Shown here: one piece after another, positions 7,164-15,665 of the stretch | Position numbering within the stretch: the first letter of the stretch is position 1 | How the letters are laid out: every line of letters begins with the position of its first letter | Assembly (NCBI GenBank): GCA_045638145.1 | Contig: JAZUAU010000007.1 | Location: forward strand, 1-55,115 | Length of the DNA: 55,115 bases | Direction of reading: 5' to 3' | Source: SFWF01 sp045638145 | GTDB taxonomy: Bacteria; Bacillota; Clostridia; Oscillospirales; Acutalibacteraceae | Position numbers and translations under genes: made by a program | The notes under the pieces: generated by a model | Databases searched by the model: none | Told to the model about the DNA's origin: nothing | The model's input: the letters and a program-made list of their open reading frames with translations, nothing else

Positions 7164-8732
7164 TCACATCTCTCCTCCCTGCTCGCTGTTTTCGTTCAAA
7201 TCTTCGGCAACTGAAGTGGACTTTGTCATAAGAAGTCCGATTTCATCCTTCTTTGCGGTACGTCCGTCAACAACTCCCGTAACCTTGCCGGAGTTTATTA
7301 CCAAAATGCGGTCACAAAGCTCCATAAGAACATCGAGGTCTTCGCCGACAAAGATGACGGCAACGCCGCGTTCTTTCTGTTCATTTAAAAGATTGTATAT
7401 AGTGTACGATGCATTTACATCAAGACCGCGAACGGGATATGCCGCCATAAGCACGCTGGGTGCCGCCGCAATTTCACGTCCGACAAGCACCTTTTGAACG
7501 TTACCGCCCGAAAGCTGACGAACGGGGGTAGTTGCTCCCGGAGTAGAAACATTGAGGTCGTGAATTATCTTCTCCGCAAGGTCTTTCGGCCCCTTTCTTT
7601 CAAGGAATGCCGATTTGCCCTTTTTGTAGCTGCGGAGCATCATATTATCGATTATGTCCATATTTCCGACAAGTCCCATTCCGAGTCGGTCCTCGGGGAC
7701 AAAGGAAAGTCGAACGCCAAGATCACGTATTTGAATGGGGGTCTTATCACGAAGATTTTCGTTCTCACCCGTTTTGGGGTCAATATATGTTATCTCGCCC
7801 GTACTGAGCTTGTGAAGACCTGCTATTGATTCAAGAAGTTCTCTCTGTCCGCTTCCCGCAATGCCCGCAACACCAAGTATTTCCCCCGATTTTGCGGTGA
7901 AGGAAACGTCATCGAGCACCTTTCTGCCCTCGTCATTTACACTTGTTATGTTGTTTACGATAAGGCGGTCGACCGAGTCTTTCGGCTCGCTTCGGTTAAT
8001 ATTAAGGCTAATCTTTTCGCCCATCATCATCTCGGTAAGCTCGGACTCGCTTGTTTCGGCAGTATTAACAGTAGCAACATGCTCACCGCGACGAAGCACG
8101 GCAACTCTATCCGACAAGGAAAGTACCTCGTGCATTTTATGGGTTATGATTATTATAGATTTTCCGTCCTCGCGCATTCTGCGAAGAACTGCAAAAAGCT
8201 TTTCGGTTTCCTGCGGAGTAAGTACGGCGGTGGGCTCGTCCAAAATAAGTATGTCTGCGCCACGATACAGCACCTTTATTATTTCAACAGTCTGCTTTTC
8301 CGAAACGGACATATCATAAACCTTTTTTTCGGGGTCTATAATAAATCCGTAGCGCTGAGTTATCGCGATAACCTTTTTCTGAATCTCGGAAAGCTTATAT
8401 TTCTTCCCTTTGTCGGTACCGAGTGCAATATTCTCAACTGCAGAGAAAACGTTTACCAGTTTGAAATGCTGATGAATCATTCCTATTTTATAGGTGAAAG
8501 CATCCTTAGGAGAACGGATAACAACCTCTTGTCCGTCTACAAATATTTGTCCCTCATCGGGGAAATAAATACCTGCAACCATATTCATAAGAGTAGTTTT
8601 TCCGCTTCCGTTTTCGCCAAGAATTGCAAGAATCTCTCCCTCGCGAACGTCAAGATCGCAATTGTGGTTAGCGACAACGCTTCCAAATGTTTTTGTTATA
8701 CCGCGACATTCAAGTTTCACGCTATTTGCCAA
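7164..8732 (-). CDS. nupO: Nucleoside ABC transporter ATP-binding protein (NupO/YufO type)
   Basis: This subunit powers import and has two fused ABC domains. In the first, GENGSGKTT is the Walker A motif at about residues 40-48, MSVSEKQTVEI replaces the classical LSGGQ signature, and DILILDEPTAVL is Walker B. The second domain has a degenerate Walker A (GIAGSGQRELLE), a canonical signature QLSGGNVQKV, and VLMAAYPVRGLDV in place of Walker B. This asymmetry is normal for the sugar/nucleoside (RbsA/YufO) subgroup, in which only some sites hydrolyse ATP. A GTG at 8741 lies inside the GGGGGTG ribosome binding site, so I prefer the TTG at 8732 (MANSVKLECRG). A hairpin separates it from the binding-protein gene. 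Confidence 0.88.
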   Translation of the reverse strand: MANSVKLECRGITKTFGSVVANHNCDLDVREGEILAILGENGSGKTTLMNMVAGIYFPDEGQIFVDGQEVVIRSPKDAFTYKIGMIHQHFKLVNVFSAVENIALGTDKGKKYKLSEIQKKVIAITQRYGFIIDPEKKVYDMSVSEKQTVEIIKVLYRGADILILDEPTAVLTPQETEKLFAVLRRMREDGKSIIIITHKMHEVLSLSDRVAVLRRGEHVATVNTAETSESELTEMMMGEKISLNINRSEPKDSVDRLIVNNITSVNDEGRKVLDDVSFTAKSGEILGVAGIAGSGQRELLESIAGLHKLSTGEITYIDPKTGENENLRDKTPIQIRDLGVRLSFVPEDRLGMGLVGNMDIIDNMMLRSYKKGKSAFLERKGPKDLAEKIIHDLNVSTPGATTPVRQLSGGNVQKVLVGREIAAAPSVLMAAYPVRGLDVNASYTIYNLLNEQKERGVAVIFVGEDLDVLMELCDRILVINSGKVTGVVDGRTAKKDEIGLLMTKSTSVAEDLNENSEQGGEM

Positions 8733-8824
8733 TGAGTGCACCCCCGTAAATTTTTCGATTTACTTCCGATAAAAATGAGATTTTTCTTATTCTTATCGCA
8801 AATAAATCCTTATATAAAAATCAG

Positions 8825-8856
8825 GTATAGGCGGAGTAGTTAAACTCCGCCTATAC
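8825..8856 (-). terminator. Internal hairpin between binding-protein and ATPase genes
   Basis: Perfect 13-bp arms GTATAGGCGGAGT and ACTCCGCCTATAC around a 6-base loop, then a moderately U-rich stretch on the minus strand. Such a site after the binding-protein gene usually makes a partial terminator or RNase barrier, giving more binding protein than membrane parts. Confidence 0.65.
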
Positions 8857-8876
8857 TGTGCGCTTAAAATGTTAAA

Positions 8877-10049
8877 TTAAAACTTCTCGTTGATGCGAGT
8901 GATTCCATCGATCTGGAGATCAAAATAAGGAGCGGACATAACCTTAGATTCCATAAAGATACCGTCTTCGATAACTTCCTTGTCCTCAACCTTATGGCTC
9001 TCAACCTTGTTTCCGCCTACGGTGAAGTTAGCGGTGTCAAATACCTTAACGGTACCGTTCTTAAGACTGGTCTTAACTTCTTCAAGCTTAGCAGCGGTGC
9101 CTTCAGCAGCTGCCTTTGTGTTAACATCGGTAAGAACTACAGAGCCTTCTTCAATGCCGCCGCACCAGTCAACAGCAATCTCCTTGCCAGCCTTAGCCTG
9201 CTCGATCATATACTTGAAGTAAGGAGCCCAATTAATTCTGGAAGAAACGATGAATGTGTTGGGGCAAGCGTCAACAGTGCTTCCGTTGTAGGAAACGTTG
9301 GGAACATTTGCAGCCTCACAAGCGGAGGGGGCACCCATGGAGTCAGCGTGCTGAGAAATAAGTACGCAGCCTCTTGCGATAAGAGCTTCAGCAGCGTTCT
9401 TCTCTTCTACTGCGTCATACCAAGAACCGGTAAACTGAACGTCCATTGTAACCTCGGGAACGATGGACTTAGCGCCGAGATAGAAAGAAGAATAACCGGA
9501 GATAACTTCAGCATAGGTAAATGCACCAACATAGCCCATCTTAGCTTCTGCAGCAGTGATTGTGCCTGCGTCGATCATTTCCTTAAGCTTGAGACCTGCA
9601 GCAACACCTGCAAGGTAACGGCCTTCATAGATAGAAGCAAATGCATTGTGATAGTTGGGCAGATTCTCAACATGAGCCTTGGTACCTGTAGCGTGGCAGA
9701 ACTGAACATCTGTGAATTCCTTTGCAGCCGTGATCATGAAATCTTCGTGACCGAAAGAGTTTGCGAAGATTACAGAGCAACCCTGGTCAACAAGATCAGC
9801 TGCTGCTTCGTAGCACTCGTTTCCTTCGGGAACGTTTGTCTTAACGATAACCTGATCATCGGTAAGACCGAGCTGCTTCTTCACTTCTTCAACACCGTTA
9901 AGGAAGTTGAGGTCGTAAGTAGACTTTTCATCGTGAAGGCAAATGAAGCCAACCTTGAAATCGTCTGCTGCGTCTTCGCTCTTAGCGCCGCAAGCTGCAA
10001 AACCTGCAACCATAACGAGAGCGAGGAGAATTGCGAGTAACTTTTTCAT
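8877..10049 (-). CDS. nupN: BMP-family nucleoside-binding lipoprotein (NupN/YufN type)
   Basis: A 390-residue substrate-binding lipoprotein. The signal peptide ends in AGFAAC with Cys20 as the lipid site. The mature part has KVGFICLHDEKSTYDLNF, resembling the first strand and nucleoside-contact loop of BmpA/PnrA proteins. It then has SVIFANSFGHEDFM, CHATGTKA and a GRYLAGVAAGL segment typical of the BMP family. It should capture nucleosides outside the cell and pass them to NupP/NupQ. Codon use is strongly biased, as in highly expressed genes, and this leaves long open frames on the opposite strand. The AGGAGG ribosome binding site is 8 bases from the ATG. Confidence 0.88.
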   Translation of the reverse strand: MKKLLAILLALVMVAGFAACGAKSEDAADDFKVGFICLHDEKSTYDLNFLNGVEEVKKQLGLTDDQVIVKTNVPEGNECYEAAADLVDQGCSVIFANSFGHEDFMITAAKEFTDVQFCHATGTKAHVENLPNYHNAFASIYEGRYLAGVAAGLKLKEMIDAGTITAAEAKMGYVGAFTYAEVISGYSSFYLGAKSIVPEVTMDVQFTGSWYDAVEEKNAAEALIARGCVLISQHADSMGAPSACEAANVPNVSYNGSTVDACPNTFIVSSRINWAPYFKYMIEQAKAGKEIAVDWCGGIEEGSVVLTDVNTKAAAEGTAAKLEEVKTSLKNGTVKVFDTANFTVGGNKVESHKVEDKEVIEDGIFMESKVMSAPYFDLQIDGITRINEKF

Positions 10050-10142
10050 TTTTATTTCCTCCTAAAAGAGTTTTTAAAATATTTTAAAAGGCTTTTGCCC
10101 CTTTTAAACAAAAATGTCTACGCTTGTCCTAAAGTTACTTCT

Positions 10143-10171
10143 ATTATAGTGCATTATTCTCTATTTTTCAA
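10143..10171 (-). promoter_or_regulatory. Sigma-A promoter of the nup operon
   Basis: On the minus strand TTGAAA (10166-10171) and TATAAT (10143-10148) are 17 bases apart. The roughly 85-base leader has a small hairpin at about 10085-10105 but no recognisable purine riboswitch core. Confidence 0.75.
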
Positions 10172-10217
10172 TCAAAAATTTACAAAAAATTTAAATTAAT
10201 AAAACTTCGTTTTTATG

Positions 10218-10246
10218 TTGATATTTTAATAAGATACAAGTATAAT
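10218..10246 (+). promoter_or_regulatory. Sigma-A promoter of the murD operon
   Basis: TTGATA (10218-10223) and TATAAT (10241-10246) have a 17-base spacer. Transcription should start near 10253, which places the nearby ATG at 10253 at or before the RNA 5' end and argues for the TTG start of murD. Confidence 0.8.
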
Positions 10247-10285
10247 AAAAATATGTGTAAAAATTTACATTCGGGAGGAATAATC

Positions 10286-11668
10286 TTGGATTGCAAACAG
10301 TTTTGGGCAGACCTTTCTTCAAAGCGTATCGCTATGTGCGGTATTGGTATAAGCAATACTCCACTCATCCTTGACTTTATTAAAAAGGGTGCTACAGTTT
10401 ATGCCTGCGACCGCAGGAGCCGCGAGCAGATTGGCGAGATTGCCGACAGAATCGAAGCTGCAGGCGCAGAACTTCGTCTTGGTAACGGATATCTTGACAA
10501 TTTAGAGGTAGATATCATCTTCCGCACACCCGGAATGAGCTTTCATCTCCCCGAGCTTTCCTCTGCACGCAAGAAGGGTATCGCCGTTACAAGCGAGATG
10601 GAGGTCTTTTTCGACCTTTGCCCCGCTACAATTTTTGCAGTAACCGGCTCTGACGGAAAGACCACAACAACCACCCTTATTGCCGAAATGCTGAAAAAAC
10701 AAGGCAAGACGGTTCACGTGGGCGGTAATATCGGCAATCCTCTGCTTCCTGAAATTGATAACATAAAGCCCGAGGACTTCGTAGTTGTTGAACTTTCTTC
10801 CTTCCAGCTTATTTCAATGAGAAAAAGCCCCGACGTTGCCGTTGTTACAAACGTTGCTCCCAATCATCTTGACATTCACAAGGATATGGACGAATACGTT
10901 GAGGCGAAGAAAAATATTATCCTTCATCAAAACGCATTTTCACGAACCGTTCTTAATTACGATAACGATATTACGGTTGGCTTTAAGGATTACGTCCGCG
11001 GACAGTCTCTTGGCTTCAGTATGGAACGCCGTGTTAAAAACGGAGCCTTCCTTGCCGAAGACGGTTGGCTTCATATGTCCTATCGCGGAATTGATGCACC
11101 CATTATGCACCGCGACGATATAACCATTCTCGGCGACCACAACGTTGCAAACTATCTTACCGCAATTTCTGCCGTTTGGGGCTATGTCAGCGCCGAAAAT
11201 ATCCGTAAGGTTGCAAAGGAATTTTCAGGGGTTGAACACAGAATTGAATTTGTTCGCGAGCTTGATGGTGTAAAGTATTATAACGACTCTATCGCTTCCA
11301 GCCCGACCCGTACCATTGCGGGACTTAAATCCTTTAAATCCCCCGTTATTCTTCTTGCGGGCGGCTATGATAAGCACATTCCCTTTGAGCCTATGGCGCC
11401 CTTTGTTTGTGAAAAGGTTAAGACTCTAATTCTTTGCGGACCTACGGCAGACGCTATTGAAAACGCCATAATAGAATGTGATGCTTTTGAGGAAGGTAAG
11501 CCCGAAATCATTAAAACGAACGACCTTGGTGAGTCTGTAGAGCTTGCGAGAAGCCTTGCCGTGGCAGGCGATATCGTTGCCCTCTCCCCTGCTTGTGCTT
11601 CATTTGACGCTTTCCCGAACTTTGCCGCAAGAGGAAAATTCTTTAAAGAAAAGGTTATGTCATTCTAA
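10286..11668 (+). CDS. murD: UDP-N-acetylmuramoylalanine--D-glutamate ligase
   Basis: This cytoplasmic enzyme adds D-glutamate to UDP-MurNAc-L-alanine in peptidoglycan precursor synthesis. The product is about 460 residues. The N-terminal Rossmann-like domain has MCGIGISNTPLILDFIKKGA, the central Mur ligase domain has the ATP loop GSDGKTTTTT and the NVAPNHLDIH metal/substrate segment, and the C-terminal domain has the GGYDKHIPFE and LSPACASFD motifs typical of MurD. An upstream ATG (10253) coincides with the expected transcription start and has no ribosome binding site. TTG at 10286 is preceded by GGGAGG at a good distance and is preferred. murD leads a seven-gene plus-strand run, with no gap before the next gene. 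Confidence 0.93.
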   Translation: MDCKQFWADLSSKRIAMCGIGISNTPLILDFIKKGATVYACDRRSREQIGEIADRIEAAGAELRLGNGYLDNLEVDIIFRTPGMSFHLPELSSARKKGIAVTSEMEVFFDLCPATIFAVTGSDGKTTTTTLIAEMLKKQGKTVHVGGNIGNPLLPEIDNIKPEDFVVVELSSFQLISMRKSPDVAVVTNVAPNHLDIHKDMDEYVEAKKNIILHQNAFSRTVLNYDNDITVGFKDYVRGQSLGFSMERRVKNGAFLAEDGWLHMSYRGIDAPIMHRDDITILGDHNVANYLTAISAVWGYVSAENIRKVAKEFSGVEHRIEFVRELDGVKYYNDSIASSPTRTIAGLKSFKSPVILLAGGYDKHIPFEPMAPFVCEKVKTLILCGPTADAIENAIIECDAFEEGKPEIIKTNDLGESVELARSLAVAGDIVALSPACASFDAFPNFAARGKFFKEKVMSF

Positions 11669-12670
11669 ATGAACACTAAAGATTTACTAAAGAAGCTGTC
11701 CGATGCCGTTTGCATCGGAAATATAACCTCTGCTGCCGATATAGCCGCAGAGGAGCTTTCGAAATATGCCGAGGTCAGCCGTCACGGCACCTCGGGAATT
11801 ATAGCAAAAATAGACAAGGGTCAAAAGTACACCCTGCTTCTTGACGCCCATATCGACGAGGTCGGCTTTGTGGTTACCTCGGTATCGGATACGGGCTTTT
11901 TAAAGGTTTCGAACGTAGGCGGTATCGACCCCAGAATTTTGCCTGCTTCCCGTGTTATCCTTCACGGCAAAAGCGATATTCCCGCAGTTTTCACCTCTAC
12001 TCCCCCTCACCTTGCAAAGAAAGAGAACGAGACCGTTTCGCTCGATGATATTCTCATTGATACGGGACTTGGTGAAATGGCAAAAGAATACGTTTCTGTC
12101 GGCGACTATGCAACCTTTGATTCAAAATTCGCATCTCTCGGCGAAAGATTTGTCGGAAAATCCTTTGACGACCGCGCAGCAGTAGTCTGCCTTATAAAGG
12201 TCGCTTCTGAAATTTACGACAAAAACCTGCCCATAAACATTATCATCTCTTTGTCCGAGCAGGAAGAACTTGGCACAAGAGGTGCTATAACCTCTGCCTT
12301 TGATACAGACCCCGACGAGGCTATCGCAATAGATGTTTCATTCGGAAAAGCCCCCGGTGTTGCAGAACACGAGAGCGGAAAGCTCGGCGGCGGTGCTATG
12401 ATTGGCATTTCACCGATATTGAATAAAAAAATGACAGACCGTATTTCTGCGCTCGCTAAAGAGAACGATATCCACCATCAGTTCGAGGTTATGAGCGGAA
12501 AAACCGGCACCGATGCCGACGTTATTTCTATTACCAAAAGCGGAATTCCCTCTGCCCTTCTTTCAATTCCAATTCGCAATATGCACACCCCAGAAGAGGT
12601 TATTGACCCTAGTGACCTTGATTCGGTCTGCCGTCTTCTTTCGGCATATATTTTGGGAGGTGACGAGTAA
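11669..12670 (+). CDS. M42 family metallo-aminopeptidase, copy 1
   Basis: A 333-residue cytoplasmic metallopeptidase of the PepA/YsdC/FrvX group, which removes N-terminal residues from peptides. Metal ligands are visible in order: LLDAHIDEVGF (His61, Asp63), FDDRAAV (about Asp166, bridging), SEQEELG (catalytic and metal Glu near 198-200), AIDVSFG, and a C-terminal MHTPEEV histidine. All expected motifs are present, so it should be active. The start follows the murD stop directly, and its own stop overlaps the next start (TAATG). It shares fold and length with the following gene, so the two are tandem paralogues that may form mixed or separate tetrahedral shells. Confidence 0.88.
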   Translation: MNTKDLLKKLSDAVCIGNITSAADIAAEELSKYAEVSRHGTSGIIAKIDKGQKYTLLLDAHIDEVGFVVTSVSDTGFLKVSNVGGIDPRILPASRVILHGKSDIPAVFTSTPPHLAKKENETVSLDDILIDTGLGEMAKEYVSVGDYATFDSKFASLGERFVGKSFDDRAAVVCLIKVASEIYDKNLPINIIISLSEQEELGTRGAITSAFDTDPDEAIAIDVSFGKAPGVAEHESGKLGGGAMIGISPILNKKMTDRISALAKENDIHHQFEVMSGKTGTDADVISITKSGIPSALLSIPIRNMHTPEEVIDPSDLDSVCRLLSAYILGGDE

Positions 12671-13680
12671 TGCGCGAGCTGTTCAAAGAGCTTTGTACCA
12701 TCCCCGCTGTTTCAGGCAGAGAAGACTTGATTAGCGAGTTTATTTTGTCTAAAATAAATGGATTCTGCAATGCAGAGGTTGATAAAAATGGCAATATAAT
12801 CTGCTTTAAAAAGGGTAAAAATACCGCCGCTAAAAGGATAATGCTCGATGCCCATATTGATGAGGTTGGTATTATCGTAACCGGCTATACTGAGGATGGG
12901 TTTTTAAAATTCAGTACGGTTGGTGGAATAAGTCCTGCCGTTATGAATGCCCGTCGCGTTATTTTCGAGTGTGGCAGAACCGGTGTTATCGGAATAAAGC
13001 CCGTGCACCTTGCATCCGCCGACGAAAAGAAAAAGTATCCTGATGTCGATTCACTTTATATTGATATCGGTGTTGATTCAAAGACAGATGCTGAGAAAAT
13101 TATAGCACTCGGCGATACAGCAGTTTTCGAGGGCGGCGTTTCTGAGATGAACGGCAAGATTTTTGCCCGTGCCATTGATGACCGCGCAGGTGTTGCGGTA
13201 CTGATTAAGCTTCTCCAGAGCGATGCTTTATATGATTTTTATGCAACCTTTACGGTGCAGGAAGAGGTTGGTTGTCGCGGTGCAAAAACAGCCGCTTATG
13301 CAGTTGACCCCGACGGTGCTATCATACTTGAAGCAACCACCGCCGCAGACCTTGACGGCGTAGCGTCAGAAAATACAGTTTGTCTGCTTGGAAACGGTCC
13401 TGCGATTTCCTTTATGGACCGTTCTACCATCTATGATAAGCGCCTTTACGATGCGGCTATAAATAGCGGTATCAAGTGTCAGCCGAAGGCAGCTGTTGCA
13501 GGCGGTAACAACTCGGGGGCCGTTCACCTGACCCGTGGCGGCGTACCGACCCTTGCGATTTCTGTGCCCTGCAGATATATTCATTCTCCCTCTTGTCTTG
13601 CCGATTTCAGTGATATTGAGGGCGTGTACACCCTCTCTAAATATATGCTTTACAAAATGGCTTCGGGTGAGGTTTTATGA
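12670..13680 (+). CDS. M42 family metallo-aminopeptidase, copy 2
   Basis: A 336-residue paralogue of the preceding gene with the same metal motifs: MLDAHIDEVGI, AIDDRAGVAVL, TVQEEVGCRGA and a C-terminal YIHSPSC histidine. The region after the Glu motif differs from copy 1 (ILEATTAADLDG instead of AIDVSFGKAPG), suggesting a different substrate preference. The one-base overlap with copy 1 and four-base overlap (ATGA) with the next gene point to one polycistronic, translationally coupled message. It is likely a peptide-recycling enzyme; no specific substrate can be named. Confidence 0.88.
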   Translation: MRELFKELCTIPAVSGREDLISEFILSKINGFCNAEVDKNGNIICFKKGKNTAAKRIMLDAHIDEVGIIVTGYTEDGFLKFSTVGGISPAVMNARRVIFECGRTGVIGIKPVHLASADEKKKYPDVDSLYIDIGVDSKTDAEKIIALGDTAVFEGGVSEMNGKIFARAIDDRAGVAVLIKLLQSDALYDFYATFTVQEEVGCRGAKTAAYAVDPDGAIILEATTAADLDGVASENTVCLLGNGPAISFMDRSTIYDKRLYDAAINSGIKCQPKAAVAGGNNSGAVHLTRGGVPTLAISVPCRYIHSPSCLADFSDIEGVYTLSKYMLYKMASGEVL

Positions 13681-14381
13681 TTAAAAAGGTAGATTGCCTG
13701 CCTCTGCTTTCGGTTTGCGATATGTCCCTCGCAAAGATTTACGCGCAGGATAAGGCATTCCACAATTCTCCCCTCGCGAACGATTTTTGGGTGCAGAGTG
13801 ACGAGAATAAAATAACCGCTGTAATTTCTAGGGACGGCGGCAGCATGAACATCTGGTGCGACAGCCCGGATTTCGGCGAGCTTCGTGATTTTGTTTCGGT
13901 GCTTTCCCCTGCCGTAATATTTACCGAACATAAAAACGCCGAGTCTCTCGGAATAAAGTGTGACCGCGTGCGGAATATGCTGACCTTTAAGACCGAAAAA
14001 ACGGCAGAAACAAATTTCAATTCATCTTTAAAAGAGCTTTATGATAAACTGAACCGCGGTAGTGACGTTGATATTCATCTTCCCACTTTCGAAGTTTTTG
14101 CCCCCGATGTTTCTCACAGACTTCGCCACGGTGGCGCGGTTTCGGTCATATCGGACTACGGTGCAGCCCTCGCCTTTTTATTCGACGGAGGCGCGGTTAT
14201 GAGCGGAATTGCCCTCTCCCCCGAATATCGCGGTAGAGGACTTGGCAAGTCTCTTTTAGAGGAGCTTTTAGCGAATATTGACGGAGACTTTTTCGTGGCC
14301 GCAAACGATATAAACAAAAACTTTTACCTAAAAAACGGCTTTATCCTCAGCGGTAAAGTTTGCTTTGGGAAAATGGAGTAG
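13677..14381 (+). CDS. GNAT family N-acetyltransferase
   Basis: A 234-residue cytoplasmic protein. The C-terminal half carries the GNAT core: GIALSPEYRGRGLGKSLLEE, in which RGRGLGK is the acetyl-CoA pyrophosphate-binding loop, followed by a short strand and NDINKNFYLKNGF, the usual end of the fold. The first 120 residues are divergent and give no family assignment. The acceptor molecule is unknown; the setting between peptidases and a PLP amino-acid enzyme suggests an amino acid or peptide, which is inference only. It overlaps the M42 gene by four bases. Confidence 0.75.
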   Translation: MIKKVDCLPLLSVCDMSLAKIYAQDKAFHNSPLANDFWVQSDENKITAVISRDGGSMNIWCDSPDFGELRDFVSVLSPAVIFTEHKNAESLGIKCDRVRNMLTFKTEKTAETNFNSSLKELYDKLNRGSDVDIHLPTFEVFAPDVSHRLRHGGAVSVISDYGAALAFLFDGGAVMSGIALSPEYRGRGLGKSLLEELLANIDGDFFVAANDINKNFYLKNGFILSGKVCFGKME

Positions 14382-14384
14382 AAA

Positions 14385-15656
14385 ATGACAGATTTTTTCA
14401 AAATTGACGAGCGTCTTATCAAGCTCGATAAAAAGGCGCGCCAGATGTGCGCCCCCGTATTTGCAGAAATTGACGAAATTTCACGCTACAATCAGCACAA
14501 GGTGCTTGCTGCTTTTATAAACAACGGCGTAAGCGAAACACACCTTGGAATTTCTACCGGCTACGGCTACGGTGACGTTGGCCGCGATAAGCTTGAGCAG
14601 GTTTTTGCCGAGGCCGTGGGTGCAGAGGATTCCCTCATCCGTCACAATTTCGTTTCTGGTACCCATACCCTTACAGTTATGCTTTTCGGTGTGCTTCGCC
14701 CGGGAGATAAGATGCTTTCCCTCACGGGCAGACCCTACGATACTCTTATCGGTGTTCTCGGTATTGACGGAAAGAGTGAAGGCTCCCTAGCAGACTATAA
14801 TATAGCTTATAATCAGGTTGAGCTTGATAAAAACGGTGAGCCTGACATTGAAACCATAAAGACTGAGCTTAAAAAGAATCATTATAAGGTTGCCTACATT
14901 CAGCGTTCACGCGGATACTCACTCCGCCCGTCGCTGACGGTAGAAAAAATTGGTGAGCTTTGCCGCGCTGTAAAAGAGGTTTCCCCCCATTCCCTTATTT
15001 TGGTTGATAACTGCTACGGCGAATTTGTTGAGAAAACTGAGCCTCTCGCAGTCGGCGCAGACCTTATTGCAGGCTCTCTCATAAAGAATCCCGGTGGCGG
15101 AATCGCACCCACTGGCGGCTACATCGCCGGCAGGCGCGATTTGGTTGAGCTTTGCGGCTACCGCCTTACTGCCCCCGGTGTCGGACGTGAGGTTGGTGCT
15201 TCACTCGGACATAACAGAGAGCTTTATATGGGGCTTTTTGCCGCACCACACACGGTTGGTGAGGCCTTAAAATCGGCAGTCTTTGCCGCAGCCCTTTTTA
15301 ATCTTCTGGGTTATGAGGCAACCCCCGCATTCGATGCTAAGCGTGCCGATATAATCGAAAGCGTGCTGCTCCGCACTCCCGAAGCCCTCGTTGCCTTCTG
15401 TCAGGGTATGCAAAAGGGTGCACCTGTTGATTCATTCGTTGTGCCCGAGGCTTGGGATATGCCGGGCTATGACGACAAGGTTATTATGGCGGCGGGCGCA
15501 TTCACACTCGGCGCTTCAATCGAACTTTCTGCCGACGCTCCCCTTCGCGAGCCCTTTGCCGCTTGGCTTCAGGGCGGTCTTAACTTTGCCTCTGCCGAAG
15601 CAGGCATTCTTCTTGCGGCAGAAAGTATGCTTCAAAAAGGAATATTAAATATTTAG
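14385..15656 (+). CDS. Methionine gamma-lyase-like PLP enzyme (aluminum resistance/YnbB family)
   Basis: A 423-residue fold-type I PLP-dependent enzyme. The family marks are STGYGYGDVGRDKLEQVFAE near residue 57, SGTHTLTVMLFGVLRPGD around 91, and TGRPYDTL. LVDNCYGEFVE has the Asp that binds the PLP ring nitrogen, and SLIKNPGGG has the Lys forming the Schiff base. The family (PF06838) is often called aluminum resistance protein or methionine gamma-lyase family; its real reaction is not settled, and C-S lyase activity is likely. It starts three bases after the GNAT gene and belongs to the same run. Confidence 0.85.
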   Translation: MTDFFKIDERLIKLDKKARQMCAPVFAEIDEISRYNQHKVLAAFINNGVSETHLGISTGYGYGDVGRDKLEQVFAEAVGAEDSLIRHNFVSGTHTLTVMLFGVLRPGDKMLSLTGRPYDTLIGVLGIDGKSEGSLADYNIAYNQVELDKNGEPDIETIKTELKKNHYKVAYIQRSRGYSLRPSLTVEKIGELCRAVKEVSPHSLILVDNCYGEFVEKTEPLAVGADLIAGSLIKNPGGGIAPTGGYIAGRRDLVELCGYRLTAPGVGREVGASLGHNRELYMGLFAAPHTVGEALKSAVFAAALFNLLGYEATPAFDAKRADIIESVLLRTPEALVAFCQGMQKGAPVDSFVVPEAWDMPGYDDKVIMAAGAFTLGASIELSADAPLREPFAAWLQGGLNFASAEAGILLAAESMLQKGILNI

Positions 15657-15665
15657 GAGACTGAT

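Noticed and set aside
8994..10040. 348-codon open frame opposite the nupN-like gene
   Set aside because: Same cause: codon bias of a highly expressed gene leaves the complement open. The sense strand encodes a clear BMP-family lipoprotein.
10050..10140. Purine riboswitch in the nup leader
   Set aside because: I looked for the purine riboswitch three-way junction but found only a small AAAAGG/CCTTTT-type hairpin; the leader is too short and lacks the conserved core.
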